A DNA stretch of 64,000 nucleotides from Alentia gelatinosa. Lineage: Eukaryota > Annelida > Polychaeta > Phyllodocida > Polynoidae. The stretch spans positions 52,803,950 through 52,867,949 of the forward strand of contig OX465579.1 in the NCBI GenBank assembly GCA_950022655.1, written 5' to 3'. Both the position numbers and the translations under genes were made by a program. Shown here piece after piece: positions 9,295 to 20,000 of the stretch (positions are counted from its first letter, which is position 1; each line of letters opens with the position of its first letter). Below the pieces are notes generated by a model. The model was not told the DNA's origin. It worked only from the letters and a program-made list of their open reading frames with translations, and searched no databases.

Positions 9295-11760
9295 ATGACT
9301 GACCACCACACTGTAAAAGATCTTAAGGGTCTTAAATTGGTTAGTATCAATGTCTGGAGTATAATTCCAAATTTTGAAAATTTTTATATCCTAGCCAAAC
9401 TATTTGACATAATCATGGTGTCTGAAACTTGGCTAGATCCAAGATACCCAACTGAGAAAGTAAATATTCAGGGCTATCAAACTGTTCGCATGGATAGGAG
9501 ACCTCACATCCCCAAAAAAGGGGGTGGCCTGCTACTTTACATTAATAACGCCTTCTCGTACGAATTAGTAAATGAGTTCACTGAGGTCAATGCTGACCTT
9601 GAGATTATCACTGTAATAGTCCAAATCCATGGAAAAAAATATCTGATTATAAATATCTATAACCCACCCCCAGCCCGCCCAAATACACTTTATCAAAAAT
9701 TAGAGACAATCCTGGAAGCACCTTTAAAGTACTCGAACATAATAATAATGGGCGATATGAATATTGACTTTCAAGATCAGAAACTAAAGAATAATCATGT
9801 ACTTCAATTTGGAAGACCCTATAATCTGAAACAATTGGTAAACACACCTACAAGGATTACCAACAAAACAGCCACAGTAATTGACCACATATATACCAAT
9901 TGCAATAATGTCACATTCTCAGGTCCTTTGAATTATAATATTAATGACCACCTTCCAATAGCACTTGTGCTGAAAACACCTAGAAACCGAATCCCAAAAA
10001 AGAAAATAAAGGCAAGAATATATAAAAATTTTGATGAACACAGCTTCATAGATAAATATATCTGCAGTGATTGGGACAACTTCAAAATTGACTCTCCACC
10101 GCAAATACTTTGGGATATCATGTTAAACAACATTGAGGCCGCACTGCAATTAACAGCCCCCATAAAAAACTTTTATGTATCAAAAATGAAACCAAAATGG
10201 CTAACTGATGAAATACTGGCTGATATCAGGAATCGAGATTACTGGTACAGGAAGGCCAGGAACTCAAATTCAATAGACAACTGGAGGATAGCCAGATACT
10301 ACAGAAATAGAACTAAGGCTACAATCATGAAGACCAAAAAGCGCAACATAAAAAAATTACTCAACAACTCGAAAAACGACCCAAAAAGATTCTGGCGAGG
10401 GGTTCGGGAGCTAATACCAAAAGAACAATCCCCTCCAATCACAAAACTGTTCGACCAAAAAACAAACCTAGAGATATCACAAAGTGAGATACCGAACCAC
10501 ATAAATGATTACTTTGCTAATATTGGAAGAGAACTAGCAGCCAAACTCCCAGTACCCATAACATATAGCTTACCATTCCCTCCTAGAGAACATGAATTCT
10601 CACTGTTTGATGATCCACTCTCACTCGAAGAAATCATAACCGTAGTAAACAAAATTGACTGTAACAAATCATCATCCATACGGGATATAAGGGCGACTGT
10701 ATTCAAAACAGCATTCAAAGCTGCGCCAGACAAGCTGTTTACCTTATTGAACTCAACAATTTACCACTCACTCATCCCTACATCATGGAAAATAGCCACA
10801 ATCACCCCTATTCCAAAGAAAAACAATGCTTGCTATGCAAATGATCTACGACCAATAAGCCTGCTTGCCCTCCCAGGTAAACTACTTGAAAAGATAGTCA
10901 ATAATAGACTAAAATCATTCTTAGAAATTAATGAGATACTAGCAAACTCACAACATGGCTTTAGAAAAAATAGATCCACCACTTCAGCCATAACAAAATA
11001 CCTAAGACACATATATGACAACACTGAAAATAAGCAGCTAACCTCCTTATTCCTTGACTTCAAAAAGGCATTCGATACTGTATCACATAAAATCCTGATA
11101 CATAAACTCTACCAAATGGGTTTAAATAACACAACTTGTTCATGGTTTAACAGCTATCTATCTGGGAGAACACAAATGGTAAACCTGAATGGTACTTTGT
11201 CAAAAAGCCTACCCACCACATGTGGAGTACCCCAAGGATCTGTGCTTGGGCCTACCCTATTTATAATTTATATTAATGACCTTGTAAAACAATGTGCCAG
11301 CCCTGATTGTCACACAGTGCTGTACGCTGATGATACAGTAATCACTACAAAGAATGTTGAGCAAATGCAAGCCATTACCCCAGTAATTGAGAAGTGGTGC
11401 TCGGATAATCTCCTAACACTAAACGAAAACAAAACATACTGGATGAATTACAACAATAACAAAATATTAGACAATAAGAATATCACACTTAATAATACTA
11501 CTCTAGGACAAGTGCAAACATTCAAGTATCTAGGGCTAACCATAGACAGAAAACTCAAATTCATTGAACACAGGAAGCTATTAGAACAGAAAATTATGCA
11601 CAAAATCTATCTCCTCACAAAAATTAGGCAATTCATTGATACCCCCACTGCCCTCCAAATTTACAAATCAACAATTATCCCTTACTTTGACTACTGTGAT
11701 TTTATCTATGATAATGGTACGCAAAAAAGTAAAAAATCAACTGCAATGTCTACAGAATAG
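9295..11760 (+). CDS. LINE ORF2: endonuclease-reverse transcriptase
   Basis: 821 codons. Residues about 14-225 form an exonuclease/endonuclease/phosphatase domain with the expected catalytic landmarks: SIN (17-19), SETWLD (43-48), GDMNID (153-158), DHIY (197-200) and NDH (217-219). The reverse transcriptase follows, with RPISLL, QHGFRKNRST, LDFKKAFD (about 587, first catalytic Asp), GVPQGSVLGP (about 644), YADD (about 676) and FKYLGLTID. All core residues are intact. The usual Arg after the Asn of the first endonuclease block is Trp (NVWS), which fits C-to-T decay. The frame ends early at 11760; the true C-terminus continues in the next frame (11710-12136), so one base was gained or lost near two A-runs at 11722-11738. 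Confidence 0.9.
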   Translation: MTDHHTVKDLKGLKLVSINVWSIIPNFENFYILAKLFDIIMVSETWLDPRYPTEKVNIQGYQTVRMDRRPHIPKKGGGLLLYINNAFSYELVNEFTEVNADLEIITVIVQIHGKKYLIINIYNPPPARPNTLYQKLETILEAPLKYSNIIIMGDMNIDFQDQKLKNNHVLQFGRPYNLKQLVNTPTRITNKTATVIDHIYTNCNNVTFSGPLNYNINDHLPIALVLKTPRNRIPKKKIKARIYKNFDEHSFIDKYICSDWDNFKIDSPPQILWDIMLNNIEAALQLTAPIKNFYVSKMKPKWLTDEILADIRNRDYWYRKARNSNSIDNWRIARYYRNRTKATIMKTKKRNIKKLLNNSKNDPKRFWRGVRELIPKEQSPPITKLFDQKTNLEISQSEIPNHINDYFANIGRELAAKLPVPITYSLPFPPREHEFSLFDDPLSLEEIITVVNKIDCNKSSSIRDIRATVFKTAFKAAPDKLFTLLNSTIYHSLIPTSWKIATITPIPKKNNACYANDLRPISLLALPGKLLEKIVNNRLKSFLEINEILANSQHGFRKNRSTTSAITKYLRHIYDNTENKQLTSLFLDFKKAFDTVSHKILIHKLYQMGLNNTTCSWFNSYLSGRTQMVNLNGTLSKSLPTTCGVPQGSVLGPTLFIIYINDLVKQCASPDCHTVLYADDTVITTKNVEQMQAITPVIEKWCSDNLLTLNENKTYWMNYNNNKILDNKNITLNNTTLGQVQTFKYLGLTIDRKLKFIEHRKLLEQKIMHKIYLLTKIRQFIDTPTALQIYKSTIIPYFDYCDFIYDNGTQKSKKSTAMSTE

Positions 11761-12136
11761 GATACTTAGACTAATATATAAAGTTAAGTTGGGACCGGAG
11801 CCAAAATATACCACAGCTCAGATGCATAACTTATCAAAATTACGACCACTAGAACAACGGCGGGAGATACACCTGATATTCTACTCCCACTCAATTGCTC
11901 AAGAACCAGAATTAAGAGATAACAGGGAGTTACCTCTACGGAGAAAGCAAGGCCTTAGGCTGCTTCAACCACCGCTAAAACACCCGGTCTTCAATAGCTC
12001 ATTCTTTGTGCAATCCGTGAAAATATGGAATGACTTAAAAGAGACATTTACCAAAATCACTGAAATCAAGCAATTCAAATCAATGATAAAGAGGATCTAC
12101 CCTGCTTGTCTCATGACCCCCAAAGATCTATTTTAA
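11710..12136 (+). pseudogene. Frameshifted C-terminal end of LINE ORF2
   Basis: This frame carries the usual distal part of CR1/L2-type ORF2: LQCLQNRILRLIY, LSKLRPLEQRREIHL, then FFVQSVKIWNDL, ending in a stop at 12136. It takes over where the upstream frame runs into nonsense. The break sits at an A6 and an A6-like run (11722-11738), a typical slippage or sequencing-error spot. If the break is a read error, the element would have one intact ORF2 of about 945 codons. Confidence 0.75.
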
Positions 12137-12317
12137 GCTGCTGCATCTCTTAAATCAAAAATGCCTACAAATTACTAGAGGTTTAATAGTGCTTGCATTG
12201 CAACCATTTAAAAGCTGCCTCATGCTGGGAAAAACAAGGTACTATAAAACACCCTCCCAAATATATATTACCCACTATGTTCTCAATTATACCTTACCTA
12301 ACCCTGGCATAGAAATG

Positions 12318-12570
12318 TTCAGATTGCGTTGCAACTGTCAGCTCTAAAAGCCAATCGTAGAGTACAGTGTAAATGTTCTGTATGAAAAAGAATCAAAATA
12401 TCCCATGCATTGAATATTGGTATTTGATTAGATGTGTGTTACATGTTCAGACTGCACTGCAACTGTCAGTTCTAAAAGCCAATAGTAGAGTATGATGTCA
12501 ATGTTCTGTTTTGAAAATAATGTACCTATCAAATGTCCCATATGCTGAATGCTGTTATCAGGTTAGATGT
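12318..12570 (+). repeat. Imperfect tandem duplication in the LINE 3' region
   Basis: Two units of about 126 bases start near 12318 and 12445. Both contain GCAACTGTCAG, TCTAAAAGCCAAT and AATGTTCTGT, with scattered differences. Duplicated 3' blocks are common in LINE 3' UTRs. Confidence 0.7.
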
Positions 12571-12789
12571 AAATGACCAAAGGACATTCATTCATTCACA
12601 TCTCATCCCATCATACCATCCCTAAAGTAATCAGCTTGGTGTGGTACACCATACATTACCCACCAATACCAACATGTATAACCAACCAACTAGATTAAAT
12701 CGGTACTCAACTACGTAGAGGGACCAGGCGGCAGAACGGCAACAGCCGAGCCTGGAATTATGTAAGAATTGAACCCTAATAAACTTATG

Positions 12790-12819
<30 letters not shown>

Positions 12820-12822
<3 letters not shown>

Positions 12823-13440
12823 TCGAGATCATACGTTTTGTGGTCAAATTTCATGCATCTCTGTGCAGCATCCAGACAGGAGCAGGCATGTCTGGGGACA
12901 GTCCGAGAGGCTCTGACTGAGTGGCACAGACAGACAGGAGCTTCTTGACATATCGAGATAGTCTTTACCAAGCAATCGAGAGCTCCCAGTACCCACTGGG
13001 AATAACATGGCCAAAAGTCAGTCTGGGAAGATGTTATTGCAGTTCTCTGAGTACCACTCTTTACTACCGGTATAGTCTGAGACCAGTGAGGGCTTACCAC
13101 CCATAACTGAGCACATCACATTCAAATTCAGTTACAAGACCGAGTCAGTGCGTGATACTTGGTCAGGCGCGCCCGACCCTATACTCCAAATACTGGGTAA
13201 CAAGAAGCATAGGTGGCTATGACGATCTAGATCTAGAATCTCGAGATACGGTACTACTTTAAAGCACGAGATGTAGGCGATGTTTGTTTTCAAGTTTAAA
13301 AATACGTACCGCTTATGATTTGTATTCACAGTATGTTCCGGTTCATCATATTAGTTATCTATGTGTTATAGAAATATTACAGACCGAAATGCGGAGACTT
13401 TGAGGGGAAAATGGACGTACTAGTCCTCTTGAGGAATCCA
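12820..13440. other. No gene seen
   Basis: Unique-looking DNA between the LINE tail and the promoter-like region of the C6orf62-family gene. A frame with a phenylalanine run on the minus strand is only the poly(A) tail read backwards. Confidence 0.4.
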
Positions 13441-13444
13441 CGTT

Positions 13445-13929
13445 GTAAACACTGCCGCCATATTGCTTTTACTCACGTTGTCATAACGACGTACATACAC
13501 TTACGGTTTTACTATCTAATTTTTTTAATTGACGCCATTACATAATTGAATCTGCCATTAACAATGAAGTTTTTGATTAAAATTAGATAATATTTATTTC
13601 ACTGCTATTTGTTGATACTATAAATATCCGGAAGTGATGTCAGACCGGCCATGTTTGTGTTCATCCACAGGGTAAGGAGAAGTCTTGGAAAACGCCCCGC
13701 CGCTTTCAGGCTGCAACAACCCTCTTCAGAAATGTGTTCTGACGTGACTTTAGCTCCACTTTGCAGATGCAAGTGTATAGAACTAAATATCCCATTAAGG
13801 ATGATGTTTAGGTAACGCAAATGCCTGGAAATTCGGCTTGAAATAGCACTGCGGGAGCGTGTTTTGACCTACATCTGACAACAACAACTTGCCCTGACCC
13901 AGTTGGTGCTGGGCGGGGTGAACGCCGCT
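13445..13929 (+). promoter_or_regulatory. Likely promoter and 5' leader of the C6orf62-family gene
   Basis: Three motifs common in housekeeping promoters lie in the 485 bases before the start codon: CGCCATATT at 13456-13464 (YY1-like), CCGGAAGTG at 13628-13636 (ETS-like) and TGACGTGA at 13740-13747 (CRE-like). There is no TATA box at a useful place. The transcription start and any leader intron cannot be fixed from sequence alone. Confidence 0.45.
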
Positions 13930-14064
13930 ATGAATGTGGGGGATCCCAACACCCGCAAACATGCCACCCTCAATCGCTTGCGACAACAGCTTAGAAAGAA
14001 AAGGGAATCACTTGCTGATCAGTTTGACTTCAAAATGTACATGATTTTTCACTTCAAGGATAAG
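13930..14064 (+). CDS. C6orf62: C6orf62-family exon 1 (start)
   Basis: 45 codons ending FHFKDK, then a GTATGT donor. The basic N-terminus ([17 protein letters not shown]) is likely helical. Two extra residues (N, V) follow the initiator Met compared with human. Confidence 0.9.
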
Positions 14065-17000
14065 GTATGTTCTTGAATGCCACAGAATTGACAGCTGTCA
14101 CTGTCATTTAGTGTCAATATTGCTGCCATGTCGTTTGTTTAGATTTACCCTGTTAAATACATGGGTACATCCTCATAATCACAGTATCAATAAGCGACAG
14201 GTTCGTTTCTATTTTTTTTTATGGAGACCTACACGTAGTGGGGGTGGCTGGATTACATATATTCCTTGTTGCTTTGTGGACACACCAAGGTTTGTATTCC
14301 TATAAAAACAGCAAGGAACAGATGTTAATTGTTATTCAGTCACCTTATATTATTAAATTATTAAAAACGCCATCCTATTATACATAGGAGCCATCCATAA
14401 AGTACGTACGCAGAATTTCTTAAATTCTGGACTCCCCCCCCCCCCCCCCCCCCACACACACACACCCTTCGTGCATACATACTTTATGGATAGCTCCATA
14501 ACGAAAGTGACCGGAGTGAGGAGCTAACTCGGTGGTAAAGAGCAATGGACAAGTCCCACTGCAGCCAGTTTTCTCCTTCACCCCCAGCAGTGGTAGATTT
14601 ACTGTTAAATCAAAGGCCAATCCTGCTGATACCATGTCTATGTTGTGTGGGAAGTAAAAGAACTCTCACCTTGGTAAATGTGTAGGGGTGAGATTTCTAT
14701 CTAAATTCATTTCTTAGATTCGGTCAAACTAAAGTCTGATAGAACATATTGGACGTTAGACTACCCAAACAAACAAGCAAATCTTGGTAGCGTGTCCTTA
14801 CATTCAAAGGCATATTTTCACTAATCTCACCAATCACTTGCTATTCTTGAATTCCCATTATGCACATAAGTCCCAATGGGAACATTCACCCATCTCTCCA
14901 TTTGTAACATTCCTCCCTAGTAAAGTCTTTGTGCTATTAAGGGGAACGATTTATTCTTAAACTTTATAAAGACAACGGTGACATATATGCGTAAGTATGC
15001 AACACTTTCCCGATAAAAGGCAAAACCATTCTCCATCATGACCAAATAACACTCACATCACATCTCATCAATGTATGATTACTCAAAACATTATTTGATA
15101 CCAATTTCTTTGCATCAGTTTATATAATGTAAAATCTAATCATAATTGTCAAACAATAATAACAGTAACCAACTCAATACGAAAAAAACCCAACAAAATC
15201 TCTGAATTTTCTTCATAGTTAGTAAATGAAGGGTGTATGTATACACACATGCATTCGTGAAAGTTACGCACATAGGGTAATATGTCTTCTCCAGCAGTAA
15301 TTTTGTATGTTTTGATTTCCAGAATCTCAGCCAATTCCAATTGTAAAATTGCATGACTGAAAATGATATTTTTGCAGTACGTTTCTGGTAATCCACGCGA
15401 TTTTATCTGAACTATTTCTTCGATTGTGCATATAGGACTAACATCATATTGATCAATAATGTCACAGGAATACGTGCTACTTACAATCGCTGGTCTCGTA
15501 CTTAATCATGTATGTCTTTCAGTGTTTCAAATCTAAGCTAGTAGCGAAATGTCTCTTTTTCATAAATCACTGGAATTATGTCATGTTTTTCATGTGTCTT
15601 CATTGCAGAAACCCTGTGCACTATTCGAAATTGCAGAAGTAGTTCCGGTTATGACCAACAATTATGAAGAGAGCATTCTTAAAGGAGTCAGAGTATGTAA
15701 CATTACTTATTATGTTAATATGAATATAGGGTTCATTTAAAGAATTAGCCCCGCTTATCAATATGAACAAGTTGTTAAAATTCTTGTTATAAACGTTTCC
15801 AGTTAGATCCAAACCGTTGCTATATATAGTCGCATAGTAACTATTGTTCAAAGAACAATAAAGTATAACAACCTCCCATTAAACAAATGTCCGCCGTGGT
15901 GGTGTTGCTGATGACGTTGTAAGGTGTACCTCTCTTTACGACCATAAACACCCTTTGGGGGTCTTGGGTTTGAATTTAAAACGTGTACATGGTGATTCAA
16001 CTGTTTCTTCTTAATTCATAATTCTACAAAAACGTGGGGAAATATCAATTGTAGGAATACTGTAGTGAACAGCAAAAGGGTACCAACCTCGCACTGCTTG
16101 GATTATAGTGTTTCAATTTCATAGCTAAGAAAAATTACCAGATCCCTTTGACTGCCAAATGAAATTGTCTCAAAATGACCGCTGATGCCGCCTTTCAGGA
16201 AGAAGCTTACTCATATGAAAGTTCCAAGGAATTGCTCGAGAAGGATGTGGTTCAGCTTCACGCTCCTAGATGGCAGTCGATGCGCAAAGTAAGTTGTGAT
16301 TAGTTGTACTTTTTTGGCATTATGTATGGTAGGCCAGTTGCTCTCTGAGGGATTATTATGAGCTAGATGATGTAAACTCTTACACATACTTGGCCTTTTG
16401 AATTGGACTCGAGCTTTAACCTCGAAAAACAATCCCGCAACCTAACTAAAAAAAAAGAATCAGAAACTTATGCTTAAGAGGATTAGAGAAATATGTCTAC
16501 TCAGGTAGCAATTAAAGTATTTGAATAAGTTTTATTGCCAGTACTGGACTTCTCCTGGACTATTTCTTGAGGAAACAAACAATATTATGCTTACTAAAAT
16601 GCAGTGGCTTCAAAATTGAGCTCCTAAAATATGGATGCGTGATAAGACCATGGTGCGCACTGTCCATGAGCTACACCCCTTGACCATCACTCAAATGTTG
16701 CTGCGTCGGAGGCAAGAACTCCTATTACCTTAAATATGCGCAAAGTATATTTTAACACATTCAGGGAGATTGATGACGAAGTAAGTGAACATGATGATGA
16801 CAATGCCAGACCTAAGCTCATTTTTAAAATGCGTCGCCCCAAATCATAGTTTTGTAAGAAATTTCATAAATATTGAGGAAAGCAGACTTCAAATACACGC
16901 ATGCCTAGAGCAAAGAAGAACTTTAAAGACTACATCCGAAAACGACCAAGTATCTAATCAAGCCAGATTTATTTTAAACAACATCGTATGTCATATCAAC

Positions 17001-20000
17001 GAGATCTTATCACTTTATGTTTTTATGTGTCAAAATCGTGGGTCATGATTCATAGAATTCTTGATCAATCTCATCAACATATTTTACCACTATCAATATA
17101 TATCACCGTTACTTGAATTTAGATAGTGATTAGGATGGGATGACAATTTAGGCCACTCTAAAAAAACAACTTGTTTCTCATCACCAAGCCATGAAAAATA
17201 TGACGAGGGCGCTTTTTTTTTTTTTTTTTGCTATATCAAAGAGGGTAGACATACAGTAAAACCCCGCATAAGCGGACACCCTCCGATCCGGGCCAAAGTT
17301 GCTGCTTACACGGGGTGTCTGCTTATGCGGGGTTTCCAGATTTTTACTGGCTCTACATTTAATGCATCCCTGACATCAGGAGCTTTAATTTGATACTAAA
17401 TACACGTACCTTTCATAATTTCTATCAAGGTTCATCTATTTAAAAAAAAAAAATCCTTCTAAAATCGTTTTTTCTGATGCGCGCGGTGATGAGAAACAAT
17501 TTTTTTTTTTAGTGGCCTTATTATAAAACATAAAACGGCGCTATCAATATTGTACTTATCGCAACGTCTTGATGATTAGTTAACTGCTGGTCAACTGTTA
17601 GGAAAGGTTATTTTGTAATTTATCATGTATCTCTCCCCCAATTCCATGTATGCCATAGTATTGCTGTAATGGATGACCGCCCATGTAGGTGAATTATTTG
17701 TCAATAAAGAAATATATATCAGAGAAAAATGTTGAGTGCCATAGTTATAGACTGTCCCATACAACTCTGTATGCGAATCTAACACCCGGGAACCTTAAAC
17801 ACCTATGTTTTTGTATATTACAGTTGGTTGTTACTGTGAATATCTAACACATAATCTCAAATGCCCCGGCTCCCGCATTTGTATTGGGTTGTGGCATTAA
17901 AACCATCGAGCATTATGATTTTGTATAGACTATCGCGCGGGTTTGTTTTTTGTGGATCTCATATCTTAAAATTTTTTACATCGAACTCCTTTAAGCGGTA
18001 GCTGCCGACTAATACACTCTTAGCCACGTTTTGAACAAATTTTATATTTTGGTATAACTCAGAAACGCATTAGGTAATCTCTATTGACAACAGCACAAAC
18101 AAAGATCTGCTCCATTTATTGACGGTGAATACGTCGGGTAAATGAATGTAATGGATACACCTGTATGTTTAACATGATCGTAAACCGTCTAGCACTTAGT
18201 AAAACGTGGTAAAATCGTGTTTGCTGACCCTGGATATGCATCAGAGATTTTTGTTTCAATACCCTATTTCATCTTTTCATGCAGGATGTTATAGGTTGTA
18301 CAACTGAGATGGATTTTTTCCTTTGGCCCCGTAATGACATAGAGAAGATCCAATGCCTGTTATTCTCTCGCTGGAAGGGAGATGACCAAGACAAGTTTAA
18401 ACCACTTCAGGTAGGAATTATATTGTATTGTACCCCTGAATTGAAGTGGTTATTGACTTATTAGTAGGTGGACGGTTAGTCTTTAGGTTATGGCTATAGC
18501 CTACTGTGGTACACCTGCTTGTAGAGTCACAGGCGACCTGACCACATTTTTTCTTTTTATAGCTCAATAAGTAAAGATAGGAATATGATTTTTGTTTTAG
18601 ACAGAAGGTTTTATGGTCATACCATATCTGACAGTTTTAATTTTTAGTATATTGACATGGATTTTTAGAAGAAGAAAAAAAGAGATTCAGTTTGGGGGAG
18701 GGGGAACGTTTGAGTCACAGGTCCATTCTTAAGAACTCATTTATGGACATATTTCTACCTGTCGAACTGGTCCAATCATGATATCATATGCCTCATTTGA
18801 AAGAGGATAAAACAACAGTAGGTGCCAGGAAGTGGAATTTTCTAGGTAGATTCTATATTTACTGAGATATTCAAGTATTTATTAAAAAGGGGAGGATTTG
18901 TGGTAAAATGGGCATACTCAAACACATGTTTACTCAATATTGATTTACATTCAGCATTACTGTAACATTTACCATCTTTATATGTGGCACTGACAGTTGC
19001 TTACACCCTAGGTAGTGTCATTATTAAGGTGAAATGTATATTTGTTGTGCTATTCATGTATATTTGCCAAATCTCATAATGGGAGTGTGTGTGTGTGGGG
19101 GGGGGGGGGGGAGGCAGAAGGTGTATGAGGAGATATTATATTCATCATATTTACACACAAACAGAAGTCATAATGCTATGTATATGGAACAAAGTTTTTC
19201 TTGGACCACATGGGCAGGCAGCATGCAGACAGGTCTGTGTGCACTCATCCATGAGGCAAAAACGTTTTGTATGTAGGCATTGCTGATTGCCAATTGAATC
19301 CCCTACAGGTAGCTAAATATATGTATGCATTGATCCTTGAACTACTGTGTTCACTGGGGAATAGGCCCTTTAATAGCCTCCCTCCCTCCCTCCCTCCCTC
19401 CCTCCCTCCCTCCCTCCCTCCCTCCCTCCCTCCCTCCCTCCCTCCCTCCCTCCCTCCCTCCCTCCCTCCCTCCCTCCCTCCCTCCCTCCCTCCCTCCCTC
19501 CCTCCCTCCCTCCCTCCCTCCATTAGAATTAAGATATCAAAATATTTTCAGTCAACAATTTTGAACATGTGTTAAGCTACTGGTAGTGAGTTTTAAATGT
19601 GTCCACCTGCTTATTTGGTCTTTTAAAGCCCAATGATTCTGTTTGACTATGCACACTTAGCTCTTGTTACAGATACGTTGAGTGGTAAGAAGGTACATCT
19701 CAAAAAATCTTGCGAAGGGGTTTTATTAGGTCAAACCTGAAAGTAATCTGTATTTAGAAATAGACAGGATGGATGTTTAGAAAGTTCCAATTTGTATTTA
19801 CCCAACATCAAGAAAATGAAATGATTTTAATCCAATGACACAAAATGAGGTTCCGTCACTAATAGGCCGCAAGAGCAAACTGGTCATTTTAGTGAGCGCA
19901 TCTGAAACATGAAGAACTTCATGTTTCTTCAAATGTGGTGGTCATCGTAGATTTGTCATCTGTGTGAGCTGCTTATTACTAGGGAATTTTATATGTTTGT

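Larger units (their letters stand above)
8450..12820 (+). mobile_element. LINE (Jockey/CR1/L2-type) retrotransposon, nearly full length
   Basis: Order along the plus strand: a damaged ORF1 ending at 9041, a 250-base spacer, ORF2 from 9295 with an endonuclease then a reverse transcriptase, a 3' region with an imperfect duplication of about 126 bases (units near 12318 and 12445), AATAAA at about 12775, and a run of 31 A from 12790. A poly(A) 3' end, an apurinic-type endonuclease and no LTRs mean a non-LTR retrotransposon copied by target-primed reverse transcription. The element seems young: ORF2 has only one frame break. I found no clear target-site duplication, so the 5' border is approximate. 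Confidence 0.88.

Noticed and set aside
12711..13100. 129-codon minus frame with a phenylalanine run
   Set aside because: It reads the LINE poly(A) tail on the opposite strand.
19245..19575. Frames on both strands through the CCCT array
   Set aside because: Pure tetranucleotide repeat; the Leu-Pro-Pro-Ser and Gly-Arg-Glu-Gly runs are a reading artefact.
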